Below are positions 8,185 to 16,118 of a DNA stretch of 17,765 nt, one piece after another (position 1 is the stretch's first letter; every line of letters starts with the position of its first letter). The translations under genes were made by a program, and so were the position numbers. The notes under the pieces were generated by a model. That model searched no databases, was not told the DNA's origin, and worked only from the letters and a program-made list of their open reading frames with translations. This DNA is from CAZVXI01 sp964631295 (GTDB taxonomy: Bacteria; Planctomycetota; Phycisphaerae; Phycisphaerales; SM1A02): positions 1 to 17,765 of the forward strand of contig CAZVXI010000052.1 in the NCBI GenBank assembly GCA_964631295.1, given 5' to 3'.

Positions 8185-8944
8185 CGTACCGAACGAGTTT
8201 GCCCGTGAAACGCGCCACGGTGTCTTCCATCAGCGGCGGCACATGGTCGGGCCGTTTCATCACAACGCGGCGGGTGCGCGACTGCCTTGCCGCCTCGAGC
8301 AACGTCCCGGCATCATCATCTTCTCCCACAAGTGCCCGGATCACGCGCACGGCTTTGCGCGGCAGCGCAGATTCATTGCGCTTCGGCGGGAACATCGGGT
8401 CGATGTAGATCGCGTCCGCTGCCGGGCAGTCTGGCAGCAGCTTGGCGGCATCGCCGAACTCGAACGACACGCGCTCCAGAACCGCAGCGATCCCTCGATG
8501 CATTGCTGCATCGCTCGCGGCATCCTGCTTCGCGCGATGAAGCGCTTCACTGAGCATGGCGTGCAACACTGCCGACCGCTCGATCGCGCGGACCTCACAG
8601 CCCATCGTCGCCAGCAGGATGGCATCCTGCCCGACGCCTGCCGTCGCATCGATGATCGATCTCGTCGTCTTGCCGATCGCTTTCCCCAGCGGGTGTGATC
8701 GTCCCGGCCCGTTGCCGCGACTGTACTGCCGCGCACACTTCGCCAGGTCAATCCGCAGCCCTGGCTCATCTGAATCGGCTGGTGCCAACTCCAGAGCCCG
8801 GGCGGACACGTGCAGGAGTAGGCGCTGCGTCGGCTCAGCGTCATGCGGCACAATCACCAGCCCGAGCGATTCAGCCAGAGCCTCGGCCCGCGCACGCGAT
8901 TGCGCATCCGAATCCGCGATCGTGATGCACACCGGCTCAACCAT
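8168..8944 (-). CDS. rsmJ: RsmJ-family 16S rRNA (guanine-1516-N2)-methyltransferase
   Basis: The product is 258 aa, close to the usual 250 of RsmJ, which methylates G1516 of 16S rRNA with S-adenosylmethionine. Seen are the preceding GNGPGRSHPLGKAIG segment (77-91), SAM motif I DATAGVGQDA (99-108), the acidic ERSAVLHAML region, the catalytic-type motif YIDPMFP (180-186), and VVMKRP near the end. The frame is open to 9025, but I chose ATG 8944 because the protein then begins like other RsmJ proteins and a -10-like TACGAT sits just upstream. It is followed directly by rsmE, a sensible rRNA modification operon. The family is clear; the exact target base is by homology. Confidence 0.9.
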   Translation of the reverse strand: MVEPVCITIADSDAQSRARAEALAESLGLVIVPHDAEPTQRLLLHVSARALELAPADSDEPGLRIDLAKCARQYSRGNGPGRSHPLGKAIGKTTRSIIDATAGVGQDAILLATMGCEVRAIERSAVLHAMLSEALHRAKQDAASDAAMHRGIAAVLERVSFEFGDAAKLLPDCPAADAIYIDPMFPPKRNESALPRKAVRVIRALVGEDDDAGTLLEAARQSRTRRVVMKRPDHVPPLMEDTVARFTGKLVRYDVYVD

Positions 8945-8950
8945 CCCGCG

Positions 8951-8956
8951 ATCGTA
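8951..8956 (-). promoter_or_regulatory. Possible -10 element of rsmJ
   Basis: On the minus strand TACGAT lies exactly 6 nt before the chosen ATG, and no Shine-Dalgarno is present. This spacing would put the transcript start at or next to the start codon, as in leaderless genes. No convincing -35 is visible. Confidence 0.3.
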
Positions 8957-9064
8957 GCGATTCCCGCGATCAACTGAGTTTGCGCCCGTTGCGATCAGTT
9001 CGCCCGCCGGGTCGCGTATCATCATGAATCAGAATCGTGAAAGACGAACAGACAGGAGACCGCG

Positions 9065-9961
9065 ATGAATATCCCACGCACAGCAGTGCGAGTCCTGCTC
9101 GCCATGAGCATGATTCTGGCTGCGACCCAGAACGCAACTGCACAGCGGCGCGCCAATCGCACGCAGCAGGACAGCCCCATCGCAGAGATGGTTCAGGTAC
9201 TCGTGCTTGAAGCCAGCGAAATGAAGAGCGGCCTGCGACTGCCCACCGAGCAGCCCGACTTCGCCAACAGAACATCGCTGACTGCAGACCCGGAAGACAT
9301 CGGCCTGGCGATCGTCTCGACACATCACAAAGATGTCCTCATTGACGCCTATGTGCGCTGGCAGTTGACGAGCTTCAAGAAAGCGGCGCTGCCAGAGCTT
9401 GACGATCGCGCGTTTCAGCAGGCCATCAGATCGCTGCCACGATTGCTTGAGAACCCGCGCGCGCAGGGTGATGTCATCGGCTTGTTCGAGCGCGCAGAGA
9501 AGCAGCGCCGTGTCAGCGCAAGCGATCGCGAGCGACTCGAGGAGATGAATCGTGAACTGCAGAAACGCAGCGCACTGGTCGAGCCATACAACCTGCCAGC
9601 CATCGGCCTGCGCGAGTGGCTGCTCGAACAATGTGGCGAGACCGGCATCCGCCAGCACATGGTGCGCATCGAGTGGTGTGCCGCGACGATTGCAGGCGGT
9701 TGGCCGACTCGCGCTGTCAAGACAGAAATGACCAAAGCCATGGCCGATGCAGGCGCCGATGAGACGATCAGCGGGCGTGATCGCATGCGCCTCGCGGGTA
9801 TGGTGGGTGATCTCGATGGTATGTCGCGCCGGCTCGTGCGCGAAGTCGCATTCATGGCCGACGGCTCGGTTGAAGTCGGATTCTCCACCGCGCAGGTCAC
9901 CAGTGACGATGTCAAACGCTGGACAGACCGACTGCTCGGCGTCACCAACGCATCCAGATGA
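9065..9961 (+). CDS. Secreted protein of unknown function, tandem paralog 1
   Basis: This 298-aa protein has a signal peptide (basic start, then VLLAMSMILAATQNATA, cleavage after ATA likely) and no further membrane segment, so it is probably periplasmic or secreted. AGGAG lies 6 nt before the ATG. I do not recognise a named family. The body is mostly helical and charged. Two blocks stand out: YVRWQLTSF (96-104) and WLLEQCGETGIR with GETG at 191-194. The next gene encodes a protein of identical length with the same blocks in the same order, and the two genes overlap by 4 nt. It is divergent from rsmJ. No catalytic signature is evident. Confidence 0.85.
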   Translation: MNIPRTAVRVLLAMSMILAATQNATAQRRANRTQQDSPIAEMVQVLVLEASEMKSGLRLPTEQPDFANRTSLTADPEDIGLAIVSTHHKDVLIDAYVRWQLTSFKKAALPELDDRAFQQAIRSLPRLLENPRAQGDVIGLFERAEKQRRVSASDRERLEEMNRELQKRSALVEPYNLPAIGLREWLLEQCGETGIRQHMVRIEWCAATIAGGWPTRAVKTEMTKAMADAGADETISGRDRMRLAGMVGDLDGMSRRLVREVAFMADGSVEVGFSTAQVTSDDVKRWTDRLLGVTNASR

Positions 9962-10854
9962 ACATGTCCCGCACGCATATGCAACGGCTCGTGATTCTTA
10001 CCAGCGCCGCACTCCTTGCGGTCATGTCCGCTGCCGCCTTCGCGCAGGAGGACACAGATGCATCGAAGGATGAATCGCTCGCGCCTGCCGCAGCCATGCG
10101 CGCACTGCTCAGTCAACTCGCGCGCGAGGGCACTCAGGCGCGCGATGAAGCTGAGATGCCGCGGTCTTTCCCGAACATCGCAGCCGAGTTCCCGCACGAG
10201 GTGCCGATGGAGGTCCTCGCGCGGAAGATCACGGCCCGGCTTGATCGCGACCCGTTCGTCGATATGTACATGCGCTGGCAACTGACGAGTTTCTCACCTG
10301 ATCTGCCGGACATGACCGACCGGGAGTTCGAGCGCATGGTCGACAATCTCAGCGAATATGTCCCCAACCCGCGCGCGGATGCTGCGTTCATCAATCAGGT
10401 CAATCGCGGGCTCGATGCAGGCGAGCTTTCCGAGCGCGATCAGGAAGCATTTGAACAGCGATTCAACTCACTCGCGAGCGATTCATCAAAGGCCAGAGCG
10501 CTCAGCCAGCCGGCAGAACAGTTCCGCCAGTGGCTGGCCGGGCAGGTGGGCGAAACAGGCATGCGCGCGATTCAACTGCAGATTGACCACGTGCTCGCGC
10601 TGACGCACGCAGGCTGGCCGGTCGGTGCTCAGAAGCGCGGGCTCGAAGCCATGCTCGGTGCATCCCGGCGTGATCGTTCCTTCGATGATGCCCAGCGCAG
10701 GCGCATCGCTCGGCAGGTCAGTCGGCTGCGCGAAGATACGCGCAACTTCGTTGCATCGGCACGCATCGTGGAGGCGCGCATCGAGGTCAACTTCGCGCTC
10801 ACAGGCATTTACGACTTTGACATCCGCCGGTGGATCCGCGCGCTGGAACGCTGA
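9958..10854 (+). CDS. Secreted protein of unknown function, tandem paralog 2
   Basis: This protein is also 298 aa, with a signal peptide (LVILTSAALLAVMSAAAFA, then QED). It is a paralog of the preceding protein: YMRWQLTSF at 104-112, LPDMTDREFERMVDNL matching LPELDDRAFQQAIRSL, NPRAD matching NPRAQ, WLAGQVGETGMR (GETG 198-201) matching WLLEQCGETGIR, and AGWPVGAQK matching GGWPTRAVK. The start is fixed by the 4-nt ATGA overlap with the upstream stop, so the pair is probably co-translated. Only 3 nt separate it from the ThiF-like gene, so all three may share a transcript. Function unknown. Confidence 0.85.
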   Translation: MNMSRTHMQRLVILTSAALLAVMSAAAFAQEDTDASKDESLAPAAAMRALLSQLAREGTQARDEAEMPRSFPNIAAEFPHEVPMEVLARKITARLDRDPFVDMYMRWQLTSFSPDLPDMTDREFERMVDNLSEYVPNPRADAAFINQVNRGLDAGELSERDQEAFEQRFNSLASDSSKARALSQPAEQFRQWLAGQVGETGMRAIQLQIDHVLALTHAGWPVGAQKRGLEAMLGASRRDRSFDDAQRRRIARQVSRLREDTRNFVASARIVEARIEVNFALTGIYDFDIRRWIRALER

Positions 10855-10857
10855 CCC

Positions 10858-11994
10858 GTGAGTGACCACATAGAACAGACTGATCTCGCTCGTTACCACC
10901 GACAGATGCTGCTGCCCGGCATCGGCGAGACCGGCCAACGCGCACTGCTCGACTCGCATGTGCTCATCGTCGGCTGCGGCGCGCTCGGGTCGATCATTGC
11001 AGATGCGCTCGCCCGGGCGGGTGTCGGCACGCTGACAATCGTCGACCGCGACATTGTCGAGTACACGAACCTCCAGCGGCAAGTGCTCTACAGCGAAGCA
11101 GATGCGCGCGAGGGCGCAGCCAAGGCCGTCGCTGCACATCGCCGGCTTGCGACAGTCAACAGCACGATCACGATCCACGCGCATGCAGATGATCTCAATG
11201 CGGGGAACATCGCCCGCTTTGCGCGCGGCGTAGATGTGATCGTCGACGGGCTCGATAACTTCGAAACACGCTACGTGCTCAACGACTACTGCGTCCAGCA
11301 GTCGATCCCGTACGTCTACGGCGGGGCAGTGGCGACGATCGGCATGGGCCTCGTCGTCCTGCCGGCAGGCAGAGAATCCAACGCGTCGCAGCGGGTCCGT
11401 TGGTCTTCATCCCAGGCCACGCCGTGCCTGCGCTGTGTCTTCCCGGAAGCGCCGCCGCCCGGCAGCAGCCCGACATGCGACACCGCGGGCGTGCTCGGCG
11501 CAGCAGTCAATATCGTCGCATCATGGCAGGTCGCCCAGACGATCAAGCTGCTCACCGGCAATGTCGACGCCATCGACCGCAGGATGCTCTCGATCGACAT
11601 CTGGCGCAACGAGCTTCGAAGCATGGATGTCTCCGCGGCCGGCCCGTCCGAGCAATGCCCCTGCTGCGGCCAGCGGCAGTTTGGCTACCTCAAAGGTGCG
11701 GCCGCCAGCCGGGCGACATCCATGTGCGGGCGAAACTCTGTACAGGTCCTGCCCGAAACGACCTCCGGATCGCAAAGCCCATCGCTTGATCTCGGCCAAC
11801 TTGCCCGGCGGCTCGCTGAGCACGGCACCTTCCGCGTGAACAGCCATCTGCTCCGCGGCACATTCGCCGGTGAATGCGATGCCGGGGGCGATCCGCTGGA
11901 ACTGACACTCTTTGCCAATGGCAGGGCGATCATCAAAGGAACCGATGAGCCCGGCAGAGCCCGCTCGGTCTATGCTCGGTACATCGGGCTGTAG
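10858..11994 (+). CDS. ThiF/MoeB/HesA-family E1-like adenylyltransferase
   Basis: This 378-aa protein belongs to the E1-like family that adenylates the C-terminus of small ubiquitin-like sulfur carriers (ThiS, MoaD) for thiamine or molybdopterin synthesis. It has RYHRQMLLPGIGETGQ at the start, the ATP-binding loop GCGALG (39-44), NLQRQVLY, and DNFETRYVLND. A CDTAGVLGA segment (C207) sits at the position of the family's reactive cysteine. Zinc ligands are C190/C193 and C267/C270 (CLRC and CPCC). The last 90 or so residues are an extra domain ending in LFANGRAIIKGTDEPGRARSVYARYIG, found in many MoeB/ThiF-like proteins. GTG start, 3 nt after the upstream gene. No sulfur-carrier gene is in the window, so thiamine and molybdopterin roles cannot be separated. 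Confidence 0.9.
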   Translation: MSDHIEQTDLARYHRQMLLPGIGETGQRALLDSHVLIVGCGALGSIIADALARAGVGTLTIVDRDIVEYTNLQRQVLYSEADAREGAAKAVAAHRRLATVNSTITIHAHADDLNAGNIARFARGVDVIVDGLDNFETRYVLNDYCVQQSIPYVYGGAVATIGMGLVVLPAGRESNASQRVRWSSSQATPCLRCVFPEAPPPGSSPTCDTAGVLGAAVNIVASWQVAQTIKLLTGNVDAIDRRMLSIDIWRNELRSMDVSAAGPSEQCPCCGQRQFGYLKGAAASRATSMCGRNSVQVLPETTSGSQSPSLDLGQLARRLAEHGTFRVNSHLLRGTFAGECDAGGDPLELTLFANGRAIIKGTDEPGRARSVYARYIGL

Positions 11995-12070
11995 CAGCCC
12001 CAGCCTCGCCCGCTGGTACCACCAAGCAGACGCTCGGCCAACGCATCGAGACCCCAACAGATTGACGTAC

Positions 12071-14590
12071 ATGCGACCGACACACACCAGGTACTCGCTG
12101 ATCACTGCAACGCTCATCACCTGCCTCGCGCTGCCCCATGCAACTGCTGCGCAGAATGCAGACGACTTCCCGCAGCCAATCACCACGCGGCAACTGGCAG
12201 TCCATGCAGATCGCCTGTCGATGAGCGACCAGCAGCGAATCGCGATCCAGACCCCGCACGACCAGTATCTGCAGGAGTTTGATCGTCTGCAGCGCGAGCA
12301 CATTCAGCCATTCGTCGATGAATACAACGATATTCGCCGCGTCGCGCTGACTGCCTCGGCCGATCTCAGCAAAGCGCTGCGAGGCCTGCAATCGATCATG
12401 TCGACGATCGAGATGCTCGACGATCAGTTGTTCGCCAATATCGATGATCTGCTCACCGATGAACAGTCGCAGATGCTGCCCCGCGTGCGATTAATGCGTC
12501 AGCGCGAACGGCATATGGAACTGCTGACATCAATGGGCGATGGAATGCGTGTTGGCGCGCGCATCGACCTGACAGAGATATTCAATGACATGGACACCAC
12601 GCCCGAGCAGCGCGACGCCCTCGACGGCACGTTCATGCAATACGAGCAGCAGCTTACAATGCGCATCCGCCAACAGTACGACCATGTGCTCGATTCGTTC
12701 CGAACACTCGTGCGCGAACTCGACGCAGCCGGCCTGCGGGGCAACATCGACTTCAGCGATCGTGATGAGCGGCGGCGAGCGATCCGCGTATATCAACAAG
12801 TCACGGGCACCCAGCGCACGGTCATCATGCAAGGTGCTGCAGATGTCTCGAAGTTCAATCGGCGATCCGCGCGCGATATCGCACTCGTGATGCCCGAGCA
12901 GCTCGGGCGCACCTTCACCGACCGCTACCGACAGCGCGCATACCCGATGGCCATCGGCAAGTCTTCATACATTGATAATCGCCTCCGCGAGTCTGCCATG
13001 CTCGACTGGATCAGCGGTGAGCAGCGCGATGCCATCCTCGGCCTGATCGACCGCACACGCGCTCTGCGTGAGCCGGTCATTGAGCAGATCATTGATATCG
13101 TCGAACAGCAGTACGCGCAGGGTGAACTCATCCACAACAGCCGCGCGCGACGCGGGTACATATCAGATGCGCAGCGACTGGCTTGGAAACTCGCGGCAGA
13201 CATTTCTGACATCAACGCCAACGCGATCGGGACGCTCGATCAGATTCTCGGTACGGCAAACAATGATGCCAGGGTGAACGAGAAAAAACCGCGCGCGATC
13301 GACACGGAAAGCGGTTCATACGAGATTGTGCGCAGCACCACCAACGATGGGCGGCAGGTCGACACCGCGGTTCGCATTCCAAAGGAAGGCTCCGGTCTCG
13401 GTGGGCGCTTTACCGATGCGTTCCTCGCTGCGCCCATGAACCGCACACAGATCATGCACATCACGCAGGCGCTCAGATTCCGAGCCGATCAGCAGATGAT
13501 CGTCGATGCGCTCTACGATGACTACCTCGCAAGTTTTCAAACGATCAACGACGAGATCAATCAGCCGCTGATCGAGAATCAGCAGGCCCGCTGGGAGATA
13601 GACGGTGATAACAAGCGGCGACTCTCGCCGACCGAATCGATGGTCAACGATCGGTATCAACTCCGCCGGACAGGCAAAGAAGCTGTGCTTACAGCGGATG
13701 CGCAGTTCTTCAGCGACCTCGCGCTGCTGACAGGCGATGAAGCCGCATCGCATTTGGTAGACATGCTGCACCTCGCGCGGAAGCGTCATATTCACGCAGT
13801 GCGCGGTGTTAGTGCGATCGATCGGCGCTGGCGTCGCGGCAGGGGAGACAACCCGCGCGAGTGGCAAATTGATCTCGCGCAGATTGCCATTGATGTCAAT
13901 CTGCCGTTGCTCGAACAGCCGCGCGTCGTCGAGCACCTGCTCGGCTATCAGCGCACCGCACTTCCGCTGCTTGAGGAGTATCACACGACATCAATGACGG
14001 CCCGTGAGTCGATCGACAGGACCGATGCCCGCAAGAAGCCGGAGATGTCGCGCGATGAACGCCGGCAAATCGATCGTGATACGTGGGAACGTCTCTCACA
14101 GTTGTCAGAGCAACTCAAGAAAATCGCACAGCAACTGGGCACCCTCAACGTACACGCACGCGACGCCATCATCGAAACGCTCGGCGACGATCCGATCGCA
14201 TATGACTTCCTCGACGCGTACAACCGGCTCGCCTTCCCCGATGTCTATGCGGATGACCGGTCGGTGCTTGGAGCATTCAACACAGCGCGCGCGCTTCCGG
14301 ATCTCCCTGCCCCGCAGCAGTCATCGATCAGGGAACTTGCCGGCGAATACCGCAGTGCTTATCACGCGCTGTGCGAGCAGATGATCGACGTCAACCGGTC
14401 TTTCGAGCCGCAACTGCTTGCTGAAATGAATCGCGGCGCGCAGCGGCGCTTGTCAGCGAAGCGCTCTGATGAACTCGACCGTCTGCGATTCCAGCGTGAC
14501 GAACTCAGCGACAAAATGCGCCAGCGGCTGCGCGTGCTGCTCAATGAAGATCAGCTTGCTCGCGTCCGCGGGCTTGATCTGACCCCCTGA
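12071..14590 (+). CDS. Large secreted helical protein with repeated modules, unknown function
   Basis: The frame is open from 11912, but the first part overlaps the ThiF-like gene. ATG 12071 begins a clear signal peptide (YSLITATLITCLALPHATAA), giving 839 aa. The mature protein is almost entirely helical and charged. Similar helical-hairpin units recur: LSMSDQQRIAIQTPHDQYLQEF, then LTDEQSQMLPRVRLMRQRE, MDTTPEQRDALDGTFMQYEQQL, ISGEQRDAILGLIDRTRALREP, RADQQMIVDALYDDYLASF, and finally RVLLNEDQLARVRGL. The L(S/T)xxQ-like pattern recalls periplasmic Spy/CpxP-type helical proteins, but that is only a fold analogy. No enzyme motif was seen. There is no good Shine-Dalgarno at the start. A 76-nt spacer separates it from the upstream gene. 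Confidence 0.82.
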   Translation: MRPTHTRYSLITATLITCLALPHATAAQNADDFPQPITTRQLAVHADRLSMSDQQRIAIQTPHDQYLQEFDRLQREHIQPFVDEYNDIRRVALTASADLSKALRGLQSIMSTIEMLDDQLFANIDDLLTDEQSQMLPRVRLMRQRERHMELLTSMGDGMRVGARIDLTEIFNDMDTTPEQRDALDGTFMQYEQQLTMRIRQQYDHVLDSFRTLVRELDAAGLRGNIDFSDRDERRRAIRVYQQVTGTQRTVIMQGAADVSKFNRRSARDIALVMPEQLGRTFTDRYRQRAYPMAIGKSSYIDNRLRESAMLDWISGEQRDAILGLIDRTRALREPVIEQIIDIVEQQYAQGELIHNSRARRGYISDAQRLAWKLAADISDINANAIGTLDQILGTANNDARVNEKKPRAIDTESGSYEIVRSTTNDGRQVDTAVRIPKEGSGLGGRFTDAFLAAPMNRTQIMHITQALRFRADQQMIVDALYDDYLASFQTINDEINQPLIENQQARWEIDGDNKRRLSPTESMVNDRYQLRRTGKEAVLTADAQFFSDLALLTGDEAASHLVDMLHLARKRHIHAVRGVSAIDRRWRRGRGDNPREWQIDLAQIAIDVNLPLLEQPRVVEHLLGYQRTALPLLEEYHTTSMTARESIDRTDARKKPEMSRDERRQIDRDTWERLSQLSEQLKKIAQQLGTLNVHARDAIIETLGDDPIAYDFLDAYNRLAFPDVYADDRSVLGAFNTARALPDLPAPQQSSIRELAGEYRSAYHALCEQMIDVNRSFEPQLLAEMNRGAQRRLSAKRSDELDRLRFQRDELSDKMRQRLRVLLNEDQLARVRGLDLTP

Positions 14591-14691
14591 CCTGATAAGT
14601 GTCCGTTTGTGTCTTCGCATATCGTCTCGCCATACCCACCGGCGCGGGTATCGTCAGCGTGCCTGTCGCCTCAGTCGGTTGTCGATGCACC

Positions 14692-14697
14692 TACACT
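14692..14697 (+). promoter_or_regulatory. Possible -10 element of the methyltransferase gene
   Basis: TACACT lies exactly 6 nt before ATG 14704, and no Shine-Dalgarno is present between them. The arrangement equals that seen before rsmJ and would produce a leaderless or nearly leaderless mRNA. No clear -35 was found. Confidence 0.35.
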
Positions 14698-14703
14698 GCC
14701 GCC

Positions 14704-15317
14704 ATGCCCCTCGAGACCGTGGAACTTCATGTCGATGACACGCATCCGCTGCCAGGTGACGTGCGCGCGTTCATCGACGAGGCAGAAGCGCACATCGACG
14801 AGCTGGCCCGCGGCTGGGCGAACGACCCCATGCCCGGCTTCATCAACAGCGACTTCGACACCGCCTGGCGCACGCTCGCGGCCATGCGCGAACAACTTCG
14901 GCCGGACGACGCGTTCTGCGAGTGGGGCTGCGGGCTCGGCATCGTCGCCGCACTCGCTTCCATGGTCGGCTTTGATGCGCACGGCATCGAAATCGAACCG
15001 CGCCTCATCGACGCAGGCATCGAGTTTCTCGACGAGCACGATGTGTCTGTCGAACTTGTCGCGGGCAGCTTCATGCCGACCGGTTCGACCGAGGCAGATG
15101 AACTCTCAGGCGACGGCGACCTCGGCATGCGCGATGACGGCATCCCCGCATACGACGAACTCGGCCTCGAGATCGACGACTTCGATGTGNNNNNNNNNNA
15201 TGGCCCGGCGAAGAGCATGCTGCGATGCGCCTGTTCGATCGCCACGCCGCTGCCGGGGCGCTGCTGATCGTCAACCACGGCATGGACGGCATGAGCGTGT
15301 ATCGCAAGGCCCGATGA
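14704..15317 (+). CDS. Class I SAM-dependent methyltransferase, interrupted by an assembly gap
   Basis: The protein starts MPLETVELHVDDTHPLPGD and contains PMPGFINSDFDTAWRTL, SAM motif I EWGCGLG (73-79), and the acidic ribose-binding IEIEP after it. It reads to DFDV and then enters the run of 10 N. After the gap the sequence in another nominal frame reads WPGEEHAAMRLFDRHAAA...LLIVNHGMDGMSVYRKAR and stops at 15315-15317. This is the expected end of the same Rossmann domain (conserved strand 4 DFDV, then a YPWPGEE-type loop), so the gene is intact and only the gap length is wrong. The longer frame from 14599 adds residues unlike the family; ATG 14704 is preferred. The substrate is unknown. Confidence 0.8.
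15190..15199. other. Assembly gap (10 N)
   Basis: Ten ambiguous bases interrupt the methyltransferase gene. The frames before and after do not match with 10 bases, which suggests a placeholder length. The missing length should be 2 modulo 3; about 14 bases would fit the loop expected there. Confidence 0.9.
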
Positions 15318-15523
15318 GATGCCGTTCCCGCTGCCCACGCGCAGCCATCAATCGCGGTGGATGGCACGCAATGTGGCCCGCGCCGCGCCACACGCCAGTT
15401 GCAAGTCCCCGTCCACAAAATGTTGATCGCGACAGGCCTTCACAATACTTCCACGACAGATTCACCGTCCGCACCGCGGCGTCATCCGTGCCTTTCACCC
15501 TATGAGTGGGAAACGTGTCCGTC

Positions 15524-15705
15524 TCAGGCTCCCGATGGTGAATAGTTGGCCCGCTGACCGTTAGCGTCGATGAACAGCGAGCACCGCCTCGTGAGAGTGC
15601 GCCTAACGACTCCAGACAATGACGGACACTCGCATCACCAACGTCTTGCCTGATCGGCCCGGGAGCGACCGCACAGGCAAGCATGATTACGGCACCAAGA
15701 CGCAT
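15524..15705 (-). pseudogene. Possible small secreted-protein gene, frame uncertain
   Basis: ATG 15705 begins a signal-peptide-like stretch, MRLGAVIMLACAVAPG. That frame then runs through low-plausibility Arg- and Cys-rich sequence to 15271, antisense to the end of the methyltransferase gene. A neighbouring frame, open from 15634, reads a much more protein-like CECPSLSG and later SLFIDANGQRANYSPSGA and stops at 15524. A single shift near 15637 would join the signal peptide to this tail in a protein of about 60 aa. The start overlaps the end of the cysteine-rich gene upstream. The remaining sequence at 15318-15523 holds nothing I can support. This call is tentative. Confidence 0.28.
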
Positions 15706-16083
15706 TGCACCAACTCGCACGGCGTTTGAGTCGTTACGGCGTCACAATAGAGGACTCCGTGTTCGTCTGTGGCCAAAGTACCCACGCGAATTGTCCCACA
15801 TCCACTCGGCTGCACGACCTGAAAGCAATCTTCCTGCTGCATTGGATAGGTTTTGCTTTGATCACCGTATGATCGGGTGCTGAGAGCGGTACATTCCGCA
15901 CAATCAAATCCACCGCCGATGACAACCCAATCTGTACACCGTAGATACGTATCGCAACTGTGTTTGCCGATCACACCTTTGTCATTTGTGTAGTAACGGA
16001 TTGTCTGGAGACGGAGATTGTCCCGCAATGAGCGGTATGAGTACGAACAGCGCAAGTATTGTGGTCTGTGTGTGTTTACGCAT
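15687..16083 (-). pseudogene. Cysteine-rich secreted protein, split by a frameshift
   Basis: ATG 16083 has AGAAAGG upstream (11 nt) and encodes a textbook signal peptide, MRKHTQTTILALFVLIPLIA followed by GQSPSP, but this frame stops at 15982-15984 after 33 codons. The adjacent frame, without a good start of its own (only TTG at 16055), carries a convincing body: GKHSCDTYLRCTDWVVIGGG, then DCAECTALSTRSYGDQ, EDCFQVVQPSGCGTIRV, and VLYCDAVTTQTPCELVQC, ending at 15687. The body has nine cysteines, as expected for an exported disulfide-bonded protein. One inserted or lost base between about 16055 and 15985 would restore a protein of about 130 aa. It follows the 466-aa secreted gene by 35 nt on the same strand. 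Function unknown; the break may be real or a consensus error. Confidence 0.6.
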
Positions 16084-16118
16084 TTAGTCGGTGACCTTTC
16101 TTTATCGATCGGTGAGCA

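Noticed and set aside
8945..8980. Direct repeat of CCCGCGATC between rsmJ and the divergent secreted gene as an operator
   Set aside because: Only two copies of a short GC-rich word common in this genome's composition, with no dyad symmetry beyond the CGCG/GATC palindromic words.
9415..10281. 288-aa open frame on the minus strand across the two secreted paralogs
   Set aside because: It is antisense to two genes supported by signal peptides and mutual homology, and its sequence is Arg/Ser-rich without motifs.
14632..14651. ATACCC/GGGTAT inverted repeat after the 839-aa gene as a terminator
   Set aside because: Only 6 bp with an 8-nt loop and no T tract; too weak to call.
15271..15705. Full-length minus-strand frame from the signal-like ATG at 15705 to 15271 as an intact gene
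   Set aside because: Its second half overlaps the 3' end of the methyltransferase in antisense and looks non-coding. Only the first part is kept as a tentative remnant.
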